Assembly (NCBI RefSeq): GCF_013340205.1
Contig: NZ_BJTG01000003.1
Span: 1 to 64,000 of the forward strand
DNA: 64,000 bases
Direction: 5' to 3'
Source: Anaeromyxobacter diazotrophicus
GTDB lineage: Bacteria > Myxococcota > Myxococcia > Myxococcales > Anaeromyxobacteraceae
In this document: positions 53,578-64,000 of the stretch, in pieces
Layout of the letters: the number at the start of each line of letters is the position of its first letter
How positions within the stretch are numbered: position 1 is the stretch's first letter
Program-made: the position numbers and the translations under genes
Notes under the pieces: model-generated
Told to the model about the DNA's origin: nothing
The model's input: only the letters and a program-made list of their open reading frames with translations
Databases searched by the model: none

Positions 53578-54465
53578 ATGTCGCTCGATCAGGACCTGCA
53601 GGACCGCCTTCGCCGGGTGCTCACCTCGCTCGAGATGCTGCTGCCGAAGCCGGTCGAGCGGATGGACTGGGCGCGCTGCCACGCCGCGAACTGGCGGCGC
53701 CACTCCTTCGGCGGCCACCTCGAGCCGGTCTCGACGGTGGAGGGCATCCAGCTCTCGGACCTGCTCGGGATCGAGGAGCAGAAGCGGGTGGTGGAGCAGA
53801 ACACCCGCCAGTTCCTCGCCGGGTACCCGGCCAACAACGTCCTGCTGTGGGGCACCCGCGGCACCGGGAAGTCCTCGCTGGTGCGCGCGCTGCTCCGCGC
53901 CCACGCGGACGAGGGGCTGCGCATCATCCAGGTGGACAAGGACGACCTCGTCAGCCTCCCGGCCATCGTGGACGAGCTCCGCGGCGAGCGGTACCGGTTC
54001 ATCCTCTTCTCGGACGACGTCTCGTTCGAGGTGGGGGAGTCGAGCTACAAGATGCTGAAGAGCGCGCTCGACGGCTCTGTCTACGCGCCGCCAGAGAACG
54101 TCGTCATCTACGTGACCTCGAACCGGCGCCACCTCGTCCCGGAGTTCGAGACCGACAACCTCGGCGTGATGCGCGTGAACAACGAGATCCACCAGGGGGA
54201 GGCGCTCGAGGAGAAGATCTCGCTCTCGGGCCGGTTCGGCCTCTGGGTCGGCTTCCACGCCTTCTCCCAGGACGAGTATGTCGCGGTGGCCCGCCAGTGG
54301 GTCGCCCGCCTGACCGAGAAGGCCGGGGCGACCCCGGAGTGGACGCGCGAGGCGGAGGACGCCGCCGTCGCCTGGTCGCACAAGAAGGGCGATCGCAGCG
54401 GCCGCATCGCCTATCAGTTCGCGACGCACTGGGTCGGCGAGCGCCTGCTTCGCTCCCGGGGCTGA
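53578..54465 (+). CDS. DUF815 family AAA-type ATPase
   Basis: A 295-residue ATPase. Walker A is WGTRGTGKSS (91-100), Walker B-like FILFSDDVSFE (141-151) and a sensor NVVIYVTSNRRHL near 177. The DUF815 core LLGIEEQKRVVEQNTRQFLAG is at 62-82. The cellular role is unknown; the fold suggests remodelling of a protein or nucleic acid partner. No partner gene is adjacent. The ATG at 53578 is supported by the length of the family. Confidence 0.85.
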   Translation: MSLDQDLQDRLRRVLTSLEMLLPKPVERMDWARCHAANWRRHSFGGHLEPVSTVEGIQLSDLLGIEEQKRVVEQNTRQFLAGYPANNVLLWGTRGTGKSSLVRALLRAHADEGLRIIQVDKDDLVSLPAIVDELRGERYRFILFSDDVSFEVGESSYKMLKSALDGSVYAPPENVVIYVTSNRRHLVPEFETDNLGVMRVNNEIHQGEALEEKISLSGRFGLWVGFHAFSQDEYVAVARQWVARLTEKAGATPEWTREAEDAAVAWSHKKGDRSGRIAYQFATHWVGERLLRSRG

Positions 54466-54585
54466 GACCCGGCCCCGTTCGATGGCGCGCGGGCGCCGCG
54501 CGTGACGGCGTGCCCGCCGGCGAAACGCGCCCCGCGCCCCCGACTCTGATCTCCCGACCGCGCGGAGCGCGGCAGGGAGGCGACC

Positions 54586-55914
54586 ATGGTGAATCAGGCA
54601 CTCGGTGGACTTCTGGCGGTGCTGGCGGCGGGCGCCAGCGTGGCGGTGGGGAGCGCGGCGGGCGGGCGGCCCGTGGAGGCGCATCAGGAGGCGCATCAGG
54701 AGACGCATCCGGAGCGCCGCGGCGGCGCCGAGCAGGAGCGGACGATCGCGGAGGGGCGGCGCACCTTCCGGTTCGACACCTTCGGCGACGAGGCGTACTG
54801 GAGCGGGGTCCTGCGCCTGCACGAGCCGCTCGCGACCGTCTCGCCGCGCGCCGCGCTCGGCGTGGGGCTCAAGGTGGACCTCGACGCGCTCGCGCCGGAG
54901 ACCGTGCAGGCGCTCGCGGCCGGGCAGGTGAACCTCGACGACCCCGCCGTCACCGCGCAGCTGCTGGCGCGCGACGCGGTGGTCGGCGTGAAGGGCAGGG
55001 TGGAGGGCGGCGCGCTCAGGTCGGTCGGGATCACCTGCGCGCTCTGCCACTCGACCGTGGACGACGCGCTGGCGCCCGGCGTCGGCCACCGGCTCGACGG
55101 GTGGCCCAACCGCGACCTGAACGTGGGCGCGATCGTCAGCCTCTCCCCGAACCTCGAGCCGGTGGCGCAGCTGCTCGGCGTGGACGTGCCGGCCCTGAAG
55201 GCGGTCCTCGCCGCCTGGGGGCCGGGCAAGTTCGACGCCGAGGTGTTCATGGACGGCAAGGCGACCCGCCCCGACGGCACGACCGCGGCGACGCTCATCC
55301 CTCCGGCCTTCGGTCTGGCCGGCGTGAACCTCCACACCTTCACCGGCTGGGGGCAGGTCACCTACTGGAACGCCTTCGTGGCGAACCTCGAGATGCACGG
55401 CCAGGGCACCTTCTTCGACCCGCGGCTCGACGACGCGAGCAAGTTCCCCATCGCCGCGAAGAACGGCTTCGGGCACGTGCGCCCGCCCGAGGGGCAGCCG
55501 GACCTCATCACGGCGAAGCTCCCGGCGCTGCACGATTACCAGCTATCGCTCGCGGCGCCCCGGCCTCCGGCGGGCAGCTTCGACCCCGCGTCGGCGGCGC
55601 GCGGGAAGGACCTGTTCGCCGGCGCGGCGAAGTGCGCCACCTGCCACGTCCCGCCGGTCTTCAGCGAGCCGGGCTGGAACCTGCACACGGCCCAGGAGCT
55701 CGGGATCGACGACTTCCAGGCCCAGCGCAGCCCGGACGGCCGCTACCGGACGACGCCGCTCGGGGGCCTCTTCGCCCACGCCAAGGGCGGCTACTACCAC
55801 GACGGACGCTTCGCCACGCTCGGCGACGTGGTCGAGCACTACGATCAGCACCTCGGGCTCGGGCTCTCGGCCTCGCAGAAGTCAGATCTCGTCGAGTACC
55901 TCAAGTCGCTCTGA
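54586..55914 (+). CDS. Di-haem c-type cytochrome
   Basis: A 442-residue periplasmic protein. The signal peptide (about 1-24) is followed by a short repeat AHQEAHQETH. Two haem motifs are present: CALCH at residues 151-155 and CATCH at 350-354. The C-terminal HDGRFATLGDVVEHYDQHLGLGLSASQKSDLVEYLKSL is typical of the second domain of cytochrome c peroxidase/MauG-like proteins. No thiol or copper site is visible. It probably works in periplasmic electron transfer; enzyme activity is undetermined. The ATG at 54586 follows GGGAGGCGACC. It is upstream of a cupin gene. Confidence 0.85.
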   Translation: MVNQALGGLLAVLAAGASVAVGSAAGGRPVEAHQEAHQETHPERRGGAEQERTIAEGRRTFRFDTFGDEAYWSGVLRLHEPLATVSPRAALGVGLKVDLDALAPETVQALAAGQVNLDDPAVTAQLLARDAVVGVKGRVEGGALRSVGITCALCHSTVDDALAPGVGHRLDGWPNRDLNVGAIVSLSPNLEPVAQLLGVDVPALKAVLAAWGPGKFDAEVFMDGKATRPDGTTAATLIPPAFGLAGVNLHTFTGWGQVTYWNAFVANLEMHGQGTFFDPRLDDASKFPIAAKNGFGHVRPPEGQPDLITAKLPALHDYQLSLAAPRPPAGSFDPASAARGKDLFAGAAKCATCHVPPVFSEPGWNLHTAQELGIDDFQAQRSPDGRYRTTPLGGLFAHAKGGYYHDGRFATLGDVVEHYDQHLGLGLSASQKSDLVEYLKSL

Positions 55915-55981
55915 CGGAGGCGGCGCGGCGTGCTAGACGGAGGAGCGGGGCGGCGCGCGGCGCGCCCGGCGAGGAGACCGC

Positions 55982-56356
55982 ATGGCGAGGCTCATCCCCA
56001 CCCCCACCGTCATCGCGGCCGTGGGCACGAAGCCGAAGGTGATCGAGGAGCTGGTCGGACGCGTCAACACGGGCACGGCGGAGCTGAGCATCGCCCGGAT
56101 GCGCAGCCCGCCGGGTTGGGCGGAACCCGGCCAGACCCCGGAGTTCGACGAGTACACGGTGGTGTTGCGGGGTGTGCTGCGGGTCGAGACGCGTGAGGGC
56201 GTGCTCGAAGTGCCCGCCGGGCAGGCGGTGCACGCCCCGCGCGGCGCGTGGGTCCGCTACAGCACGCCCGGCCCGGATGGCGCGGAGTACGTCGCGGTCT
56301 GCCTGCCCGCCTTTGCGCCCGGCACGGTCCACCGGGACGGCAGCGGGGCGCCTTAG
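55982..56356 (+). CDS. Small cupin-domain protein
   Basis: A 124-residue single-domain cupin. FDEYTVVLRGVLRVETREGVLEVPAGQAVHAPRGAWVRYSTP covers both cupin motifs; the metal-ligand set is partly degenerate, with few histidines. It may bind a small ligand rather than catalyse. The ATG at 55982 follows GGCGAGGAGACCGC. It lies 67 bp after the di-haem cytochrome on the same strand. Confidence 0.75.
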   Translation: MARLIPTPTVIAAVGTKPKVIEELVGRVNTGTAELSIARMRSPPGWAEPGQTPEFDEYTVVLRGVLRVETREGVLEVPAGQAVHAPRGAWVRYSTPGPDGAEYVAVCLPAFAPGTVHRDGSGAP

Positions 56357-56503
56357 CCCCTCGAGCCCCCGCCGCGGCAGGCGTGGCCCGCGCCGTCCCC
56401 CCAGGCGCCGGACGCGCAAGCAGCGCAAGCATGCAGGCCCGCCCACGGGTTTTCGGTTTCGGGTAGTCTCGCGGCCCTTTTCCCGCTATCCGAACGGACC
56501 GCC

Positions 56504-58168
<1,665 letters not shown>

Positions 58169-58170
58169 GC

Positions 58171-58196
58171 GGGGCGGCGCCGCGCTGCGCCGCCCC
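58171..58196. terminator. Hairpin between convergent ettA and malate synthase
   Basis: GGGGCGGCG (58171-58179) pairs perfectly with CGCCGCCCC (58188-58196). It is followed by a run of C rather than T. It sits in the 42-bp gap between two convergent genes and could serve both. Confidence 0.45.
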
Positions 58197-58210
58197 CCCC
58201 CCACCGGGCC

Positions 58211-60511
58211 TCACGCCCCCGCGAACACGTCGTTCACGTAGTCGTGCGCCGCCAGCGCGCCTGCGGGGAGCTGGCCGGCCTTCACCCGCTTCGCCACCTC
58301 CGCCCGGTCCAGGTCGAAGACCGCCTCGAGGAGGCCCTTCCGGTCCTGCGGCTTCGCCTCCGCCACCACGAACAGGATGCGCGCGCTGTGCTGGATGTAG
58401 CGCGGCGAGAGCAGCTGCTTCCGGAGCAGCTCCATGATCACGTCCGCCTTCGCGCGATCGAAGCGCGCCGGCTCGCCGCGCCGATCCTGCTCGGCGAAGA
58501 AGGCCTTGGTCCAGCCGTCGTGGTAGGCCCAGACCTTCTCGAACAGCTCGCGGGTGAAGCGCGCCCCCGCCTTCACCGGCTCGGCGTCGGCGCCGATCAC
58601 CATGCCGTCCTCGGTGAGCACGTGCTTCTGGAGGTGGCCGTCCTTGGTGATGGCCGCCTGGTGGTGGCAGAGCGCCCACAGCCACGAGACGTTGATGCGG
58701 TAGGTGGCGAGGTCGTTCATGAACCGCAGCTTCAGCTCGTAGTCGTCGATGGCCGCCGCGAAGTTGCCGTTGAGGATCTGGAAGCCGTAGTTCGCCGCCA
58801 TGTAGAACGCGTGCTGCACGTGCTCGATGGTGACGTCGCCCTTCGGCACGGCGTAGATCGCCTCCCACCGCTCGCCGGAGAGGAGCTTCTCCGGGGTGTC
58901 GAGCGTCCCGCGCTCGAGCACGAGCGGCGTGATCCGGCCCTGGCCGTCGAGCAGCCCGCGCGACTGCAGCAGGGTCCGCTCGGCGTCGGAGAGGCCGCTC
59001 GCCACCGTCGGCACCGGCTTGCCCTTCACGTCCACCGTGGCGCGCGGCGCGTCGAGGATCCCCTGCAGCGCGCCCACGTCCGCCTGCAGCGGCGCGTTGC
59101 CGGCCGCGACGTAGTCCGGCTCCGGGCTCGCCACCCAGCTCTGCCGGTAGGCGTCGTAGAGCCGCCCCTTCACCTTCCCGGCGAGGACGTCCGCCAGCGT
59201 GGGCGCGGCGCCGCCGAGCGGCGCGTCCGGCACGAACATGAGCCCGAGCAGCCGCTCGCGCAGCTTGTCGATCACCATCGCCCGCAGGGCGAGCGGGTTG
59301 TAGCGCGACCGACCGTACGGGTCGCCCGCCTGGTAGATCATCACCGCCGCCATGCCGCCGATGGGCGCGGCGTGGCTGAAGTCGCCATCCTTCAGGCCCG
59401 CCATGAGCATGAGCAGCGCGTTGTAGCGCTGGTACGCGATCATGTTGGGGGTGGCCATCCCGATCGACTGCGGGTCGGGGAAGACGCCCCGCGGGTCGTC
59501 CCGCCACATCTCGATCAGGCTGCCGAGGTAATCCCAGCGGCCGACGTTCGTCCCTAGCAGCCGGCGCCGCAACGTCCAGACGATGGCCGGGAGCTGCCGG
59601 CCGGCGTTCCCCTCCTCGTACAGCATCTTCACCTTGATCGTGCCCGCCGGCACGCCGATGAGCCCCTCCAGCCGCGAGAGCAGCCGCTCGACGAGGAGCG
59701 CCTCCTGCGGCGTCTGGAGCTTCGGGATGTAGAAGTAGACGCCGCTGCCGGCGCGGCGGAGCGCGTCGAAGTTGTCGAGCGCCCACAGCGTCGTGACCAC
59801 CACCAGGCCCGGCGCCGGCGCGCCGTCCACCGTCACGTGCTCGTACTGGATGTGCAGGCTGGGCGGTCGCGCCAGTCGCGTCGGCCACTTCGCCTGCGGC
59901 GGGGCGATCCGGTAGGCGCGCTTCTTCCCCTTCTTCGTCACCTCGTACGGGCGGTCGTTCCAGCGCCCCTCGTGGATCTCCTTCGCGTTCTGCAGGGCGG
60001 CGAAGATGCCGACCGGCTCGGTGGCGGGCGTGCCGTCGGGCCTGAAGTGCGGCGGCGCCGCGTCCTCGAAGTCCGGCATGTTCATCGGCGCGGGGGAGTT
60101 GAGCGCGTTGAACGCCATGTCGAGCGGCGACCACGGCCCGGTGAGCTCGAGCCCGGGGTTGCGGGACGGGTGGACGTGGGCCGGGATGGGCACCTCGTCG
60201 TTGAGCCGCCAGCGCAGCGGGGTGTCCTTTCCGAGGAAGTTGTCGACGAGGCCCTGCACGATCTGCCGGAACGTGAAGGGCTTCCCGCTCACCGGGTCCT
60301 CGAACGAGGCCTCCCAGGGCCAGGCGTACTTCTCGCGGACCGGCGCCGGCGAGGCGAGCAGCTCGCGGCGGGCGGTGAGCGCGGCCGCGATGGCGGGCCT
60401 GAGCTCGCGCGTGAGCGCCGCGATCGTCTCCTCGACGTCCAGCGCGCGGCCGTTCACCTGCTTCTCGCCGAACAGATCGGGGAACTTCTGGAGAATGTCC
60501 TGACGGACCAT
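58211..60511 (-). CDS. Malate synthase family protein, divergent, long form
   Basis: A 766-residue protein. The malate synthase core is visible: MNMPDFEDAAPPHF, SGVYFYIPKLQTPQEALLVERL, TNVGRWDYLGSL and APIGGMAAVMI. The C-terminal part includes LWALCHHQAAITKDGHLQKHV. It would condense glyoxylate with acetyl-CoA to malate. It is longer than the A form (about 530) and somewhat longer than the G form (about 725), and several core motifs are altered. No isocitrate lyase is in the window. The ATG at 60511 has CAGGAGGGATCC upstream. Confidence 0.8.
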   Translation of the reverse strand: MVRQDILQKFPDLFGEKQVNGRALDVEETIAALTRELRPAIAAALTARRELLASPAPVREKYAWPWEASFEDPVSGKPFTFRQIVQGLVDNFLGKDTPLRWRLNDEVPIPAHVHPSRNPGLELTGPWSPLDMAFNALNSPAPMNMPDFEDAAPPHFRPDGTPATEPVGIFAALQNAKEIHEGRWNDRPYEVTKKGKKRAYRIAPPQAKWPTRLARPPSLHIQYEHVTVDGAPAPGLVVVTTLWALDNFDALRRAGSGVYFYIPKLQTPQEALLVERLLSRLEGLIGVPAGTIKVKMLYEEGNAGRQLPAIVWTLRRRLLGTNVGRWDYLGSLIEMWRDDPRGVFPDPQSIGMATPNMIAYQRYNALLMLMAGLKDGDFSHAAPIGGMAAVMIYQAGDPYGRSRYNPLALRAMVIDKLRERLLGLMFVPDAPLGGAAPTLADVLAGKVKGRLYDAYRQSWVASPEPDYVAAGNAPLQADVGALQGILDAPRATVDVKGKPVPTVASGLSDAERTLLQSRGLLDGQGRITPLVLERGTLDTPEKLLSGERWEAIYAVPKGDVTIEHVQHAFYMAANYGFQILNGNFAAAIDDYELKLRFMNDLATYRINVSWLWALCHHQAAITKDGHLQKHVLTEDGMVIGADAEPVKAGARFTRELFEKVWAYHDGWTKAFFAEQDRRGEPARFDRAKADVIMELLRKQLLSPRYIQHSARILFVVAEAKPQDRKGLLEAVFDLDRAEVAKRVKAGQLPAGALAAHDYVNDVFAGA

Positions 60512-60590
60512 GGCGGGGATCCCTCCTGGGGTAAACGTTCTTATCGCTCGCTCTCCGTCACACCGAAGGACCTCTTGGGGGGCGCCGCGG

Positions 60591-61394
60591 TCAGTGGCCC
60601 TCGTGGCCGTCCTCCGGCGCGGGGGCCTCGCCGCCGGGGCCGAACGTGAGCTGGTACGCGAGGTAAGCTTGCGCGGCCTGCTTGTCGAGGGCGCGCCCGG
60701 CCGAGACGAGCACGTGGTGCAGCTCCCCGAAGTCGAGGACGACGCCGACGTTGAAGCGCGTCTCCCCCGAGCCTCCGTCCTGCCGGGCCGTCCCGTGGAA
60801 GAGCTCGGCCCCGAGCGCGACCCCTTCACCCAGCCGGCGCTGCGCCTGCCAGCCGAAGTACCACCAGTTGCGGTTTCCCGGCCCCGGGTTGATCCAGTAG
60901 CCGCCGCCCCCGTAGCTGGTCCAGGGCCCGAAGCTCTTCTGCAGCCAAAGCGGCAGGAAGAGCTGCGTCTGGCCCGCGCCGAGCCCGCGGGAGGCGTCGC
61001 CGGTCGGGAGCTCGAGGAGCGGGAAGACGCCGATCTGGGGGACGCGCTCGCCCTCGTGGACGAAGCGCACCTTCGCGCCGAGCTCGGTGTCGCCGTATCC
61101 GAGCGACGTGCCGCCTCCGGGCGCGTGCGCCCAGGCGAGCGGCGCGATCGCGTGGAGCTGCACGTCGGGCAGCGCGCCGTAGTTCACCTCGAGGTGCGGG
61201 GCGGTGCCGCTCCAGCCGGCCTCGCGCGACCACTGGTCGACGGTGGCGAGGTAGACCTCCCAGTGGTGGAGCTCGACCGGCTCCGGGTCGTCGGTGGTGT
61301 AGGGCGGGCCAGCCCAGGCGAGGGCCGGGGCCAGCAGCGCCGCGAGCGCGAGCCACGCCCTCCGCCCCCGCCCTCCACCCATATCGAGTTTCAT
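60591..61394 (-). CDS. Outer-membrane beta-barrel/transporter-like protein
   Basis: A 267-residue exported protein with a signal peptide at about residues 12-32 (WLALAALLAPALAWAGP). The mature part begins PPYTTDDPEPVELHHWEVYL and consists of alternating strands (LGYGDTELGAKVRFVHEG, LFLPLWLQKSFGPWTSYGGG, HHVLVSAGRALD), as in the phenol-degradation MetA-like outer-membrane family. It ends in a His-rich EDGHEGH, which could bind metal. Function is unknown. It lies upstream of malate synthase on the same strand, 79 bp away. Confidence 0.65.
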   Translation of the reverse strand: MKLDMGGGRGRRAWLALAALLAPALAWAGPPYTTDDPEPVELHHWEVYLATVDQWSREAGWSGTAPHLEVNYGALPDVQLHAIAPLAWAHAPGGGTSLGYGDTELGAKVRFVHEGERVPQIGVFPLLELPTGDASRGLGAGQTQLFLPLWLQKSFGPWTSYGGGGYWINPGPGNRNWWYFGWQAQRRLGEGVALGAELFHGTARQDGGSGETRFNVGVVLDFGELHHVLVSAGRALDKQAAQAYLAYQLTFGPGGEAPAPEDGHEGH

Positions 61395-61780
61395 CTCGAG
61401 CTCCCGGCGGCGCGCGCCGCCCGCGCCGCGGCCGCGGACTCCACGTAGCGGCGAGGCGCGCCGCGGGCAAGGCGTCGCGCGGGCCGTGGCGCGGGTGAGC
61501 GCTCCGGGCCCCGCGCCGCCCGATCGGGCGACTTCACCATTCGTCCTGCGCGATCCGGCACAGGTTCCATCGTTCACCCAGGGTCGGGCGGCGGGCCCGG
61601 CGCGGCGCCCAGGCGCGCCGCGCCGCTCGGGGGTCCGTCCGAGGCGAACGCACCGTCCGCGAGCAGGCGCGCGCCCGGGGAGCGCCTCGCGCCGGGGGCG
61701 CCGCGCGCGCGGCACGGCGGCTGCACCGGGGACGCCGCGGCGGGTGAAGCGCGAACGCAGGCGGAGCGCCGGAGGTGGTG
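61395..61780. other. Divergent intergenic region before the multihaem cytochrome
   Basis: A 386-bp gap between the outer-membrane protein gene and the divergent OmcA/MtrC gene. It is very GC-rich with many short inverted repeats. I see no convincing gene and no clear promoter; GGAGG at 61771-61775 is the ribosome-binding site of the cytochrome gene. Confidence 0.45.
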
Positions 61781-64000
61781 ATGGGTCGCACATCCTCGAT
61801 CGCCGCCGGACTGTGGGTCGCGGTCGCCGCGGCCGCCTGCAGCCAGCCGCGCGTCGGCGCGACCGCCTCGGCCGCGCCGCGCATCGAGATCACCGGGGCC
61901 AGCGTCGACGGCGCCCGGCACGTGGTCGTGAGCTTCTCGGTCACGCGGGGCGGCGAGGGCGTGCCCGGCCCCGCCGCCCGCGCCATGGCGCCCTCGTGGA
62001 CCCTGGCCGGCCTCGCCACCGAGCCGGTGAGCCAGCTGCCCGCGTGGCGGAGCTACCTGCTGGTCGGGGACGAGCTCCTGCAGCAGCTCCCCGTCGCTGG
62101 CCCGGGCACGCCGCCCGAGCTGGTCGCGAAGCAGTCGCGGCAGCCCTGGTTCGAGGACGGTGGCACGGTCCAGGAGCTCTCCGTGGGGACGTTCCGCTAC
62201 ACCTTCGCGACCGCGCTGCCGGAGGGCTTCGACCCGGCGGAGACGCTTCGCGTCGGCGTGTGGCTGCGCGAGGTGGTCCCCGGGACACCCGACACCAGCT
62301 CGACCTTCGACTTCGTGCCCGCCGGCGGCGCGCCGCGGTCGCGCGAGCTCGTCCTCGACCAGAACTGCAACCACTGCCACGGGCTGCGCCAGGGGCACAA
62401 CCGCTCGCGCACCGGCTGGAAGCTCTGCGTCACCTGCCACACCTACCAGCACGCCGACGCCGAGACGGTGGACCCGGCGGCGATGGCAGGCGCGACGCCC
62501 GCCACGAACCCGAACCCGCTCGAGTTCGGCCGCCTCATCCACCGCGTCCACCGCGGGCGCCAGCTGCCGACGCTCTATCTGTCGAGCAGCACCGCGCCGG
62601 CGCCGGCGCTCCCCCCGCCCGCGCCGGCGGTGGCGCTCCCGCTCCCCTTCGCGGCCAACCGCAACAAGTCGCTCCTCGGCCAGAAGTTCTCGGTGGTCGA
62701 CGATCAGAACGGCGCCGGGGAGATGATCTTCGGCCAGGTCATCTCGCGGACCGACAACAACCAGCCGGCGCGGAACCAGCCCACCGGCCTCGTCTACCTG
62801 CCCGCGGGGCAGGACTACCGCAACTGCGACGTCTGCCATGCCGGCGCGGCCCAGCAGGGCGAGGTGGTGACCACCATCGCCCGCCGGACCTGCCAGGGCT
62901 GCCACCCCGACCTCTGGTATGGCGACGGCCCGACGGACCCGGTCCACCTCGCCCACCCCGGTGGGCCGCAGGCGGACGACACGCGGTGCGCCGGCTGCCA
63001 CGTCGACCCCGGCGCGATCGTGCCGCACTCCGAGGCGCACCAGGCCCCCTTCAAGAGCCCATACTACAACACACTCTCCGTCAAGCTGGTGGCGGTGAGC
63101 GGCATGGTGGCGGGCGGCTTCCCTACTGTGACCTTCTCGGCCAGAGACCTGAACGGCCCGCTCACGCCGTCGCTGACGGCGCCCGTCCCGTTGGCCGACG
63201 CGGGACGGAGCGGCCGGGCGAGCCCGGTTCCGCGCGCGCTCGCCAGCGTCAGCTTCACGCTCATCGGCCCGTCCACCGAGTACCTGAGGACCAGCCCGAC
63301 CGTCAGCGACTCGACCAGCGCGACTTCGTCTCCTCCCCGCCTGGCCGTGGAGGACCCCGTCGTCAAGGGCCAGTACTCCTACACCTTCACGAAGGCCCTG
63401 CCAGCGACCGCCTCCGGCACGTGGACCGTCGTGATCACGGCCAGCCGGAGCGTCAAGACCGCCGTCTACGACAACACCGGCAAGTTCACGTGGCCGTACA
63501 CGGGCGAGACCCTCGCCGAGACGACCGACAACGACGTCCAGTACGTCGACCTCGCCGCGGGGGTCTGGCCGGGCGGCACGCCCGTGCCGCGGCGGCGGGT
63601 GGTGGACACCGCGAAGTGCAACGTGTGCCACCTGCGGCTCCAGATGCACGGGAGCCGCAACCAGGTGCAGTACTGCGTGACCTGCCACACCGCCGACTTC
63701 ACCGACTTCGGCTCGAGGCCGAAGCGGGCCGACAAGTCAGGCATGGTCAACCTCTCGACGGTCACGACCTCGGCCACCACCGGGCTCCCGGTGGCCGCCA
63801 CCTACGACGGCATCGAGGAGCGCTCGGTGCACCTCAAGGTGATGCAGCACCGGATCCACACCGGGTACCGGACCGGCAGCGCCTCGCTCGGCCTCGCCAA
63901 GCCGTTCGTCATCGTCTTCGGCAGCCCGTACTTCTTCGACGACGTGACCATGCCGAACATGATCCGGAACTGCACGCTGTGTCACGTCGGGAACGCGTTC
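61781..64000 (+). CDS. OmcA/MtrC family decahaem c-type cytochrome, 5' part (runs off right edge)
   Basis: The first 740 codons of a lipoprotein (lipobox AAAC at residues 17-20). Eight CxxCH haem motifs are in frame: CNHCH 62366, CVTCH 62426, CDVCH 62825, CQGCH 62891, CAGCH 62987, CNVCH 63617, CVTCH 63674 and CTLCH 63971. HRIHTGYRTGS near 63850 is a family motif, and VHRGRQ near 62555 supplies further histidines. The grouping, two blocks split by a beta-rich domain, matches outer-surface decahaem cytochromes of metal-reducing bacteria. The remaining haems and the C-terminus lie beyond the window. The ATG at 61781 follows GGAGG. Likely role: extracellular electron transfer. Confidence 0.88.
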   Translation, partial: MGRTSSIAAGLWVAVAAAACSQPRVGATASAAPRIEITGASVDGARHVVVSFSVTRGGEGVPGPAARAMAPSWTLAGLATEPVSQLPAWRSYLLVGDELLQQLPVAGPGTPPELVAKQSRQPWFEDGGTVQELSVGTFRYTFATALPEGFDPAETLRVGVWLREVVPGTPDTSSTFDFVPAGGAPRSRELVLDQNCNHCHGLRQGHNRSRTGWKLCVTCHTYQHADAETVDPAAMAGATPATNPNPLEFGRLIHRVHRGRQLPTLYLSSSTAPAPALPPPAPAVALPLPFAANRNKSLLGQKFSVVDDQNGAGEMIFGQVISRTDNNQPARNQPTGLVYLPAGQDYRNCDVCHAGAAQQGEVVTTIARRTCQGCHPDLWYGDGPTDPVHLAHPGGPQADDTRCAGCHVDPGAIVPHSEAHQAPFKSPYYNTLSVKLVAVSGMVAGGFPTVTFSARDLNGPLTPSLTAPVPLADAGRSGRASPVPRALASVSFTLIGPSTEYLRTSPTVSDSTSATSSPPRLAVEDPVVKGQYSYTFTKALPATASGTWTVVITASRSVKTAVYDNTGKFTWPYTGETLAETTDNDVQYVDLAAGVWPGGTPVPRRRVVDTAKCNVCHLRLQMHGSRNQVQYCVTCHTADFTDFGSRPKRADKSGMVNLSTVTTSATTGLPVAATYDGIEERSVHLKVMQHRIHTGYRTGSASLGLAKPFVIVFGSPYFFDDVTMPNMIRNCTLCHVGNAF

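Noticed and set aside
54696-54720. AHQEAHQETH in the di-haem cytochrome as a metal-binding domain
   Set aside because: The repeat is only about two and a half units long, directly after the signal peptide, and no similar domain is known to me; it may be a simple slippage product.

Overview
The window is GC-rich DNA with very strong GC bias at third codon positions. It looks like the chromosome of an Anaeromyxobacter-like member of the Myxococcota. The evidence is an HNH endonuclease family typical of that genus, an OmcA/MtrC-type multihaem outer-surface cytochrome, myxobacterial-style lipoproteins and a Hanks-type kinase, an ECF sigma factor beside a caspase-like protein, and the codon use. 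The genus is inferred; no rRNA marker or tRNA was seen. I saw no CRISPR array, insertion sequence or prophage.

Layout. Positions 1-8400 hold an alpha-glucan/trehalose cluster (sixA, treY and malQ on the minus strand) and divergent gluQ. This block is flanked by two inverted copies of an HNH endonuclease gene with its upstream region; the right copy is broken. Positions 8.5-10.3 kb carry miaE and a tandem pair of near-identical 102-residue membrane proteins. Positions 10.4-20 kb carry an arginase-family enzyme with leucyl aminopeptidase, three glycosyltransferases of lipid or cell-envelope type, a metallophosphoesterase and a membrane-anchored Ser/Thr kinase. Positions 20.1-26.6 kb carry modABC, a lrgAB pair with a divergent LysR regulator, and an MFS permease.

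Positions 26.7-29.7 kb hold a likely envelope redox set: a Rieske lipoprotein, YceI and a small haem-b-like membrane protein, followed by an ECF sigma factor and a divergent DoxX-like protein. Positions 29.9-34.0 kb form a tight cluster: ECF sigma factor, zinc-finger anti-sigma-like DUF4384-type protein, caspase-fold protein with a barrel-like C-terminus, and a seven-bladed RCC1 lipoprotein. Start/stop overlaps link the first three. This is the most system-like unit in the window.

Positions 34.2-39 kb encode an unusual two-gene acyl-CoA carboxylase. It is followed by an oxalate/formate-type MFS transporter whose reading frame extends upstream into an extra domain. Positions 41-48 kb hold a response regulator, a hotdog thioesterase and a complete branched-chain amino acid ABC system (livKHMGF), with a strong hairpin terminator after livK and a second binding protein converging on it.

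Positions 48.1-58.2 kb are mixed housekeeping and accessory genes: cold-shock protein, a Tudor-like hypothetical, desaturase, OsmC, HD, DJ-1/PfpI, DUF815 ATPase, di-haem cytochrome, cupin and ettA. The right end has a divergent malate synthase, an outer-membrane-type protein and the start of a decahaem-family OmcA/MtrC cytochrome that runs off the window. Together these suggest a metabolically flexible soil delta-proteobacterium-like organism with amino- and fatty-acid catabolism, compatible-solute synthesis and extracellular electron transfer.
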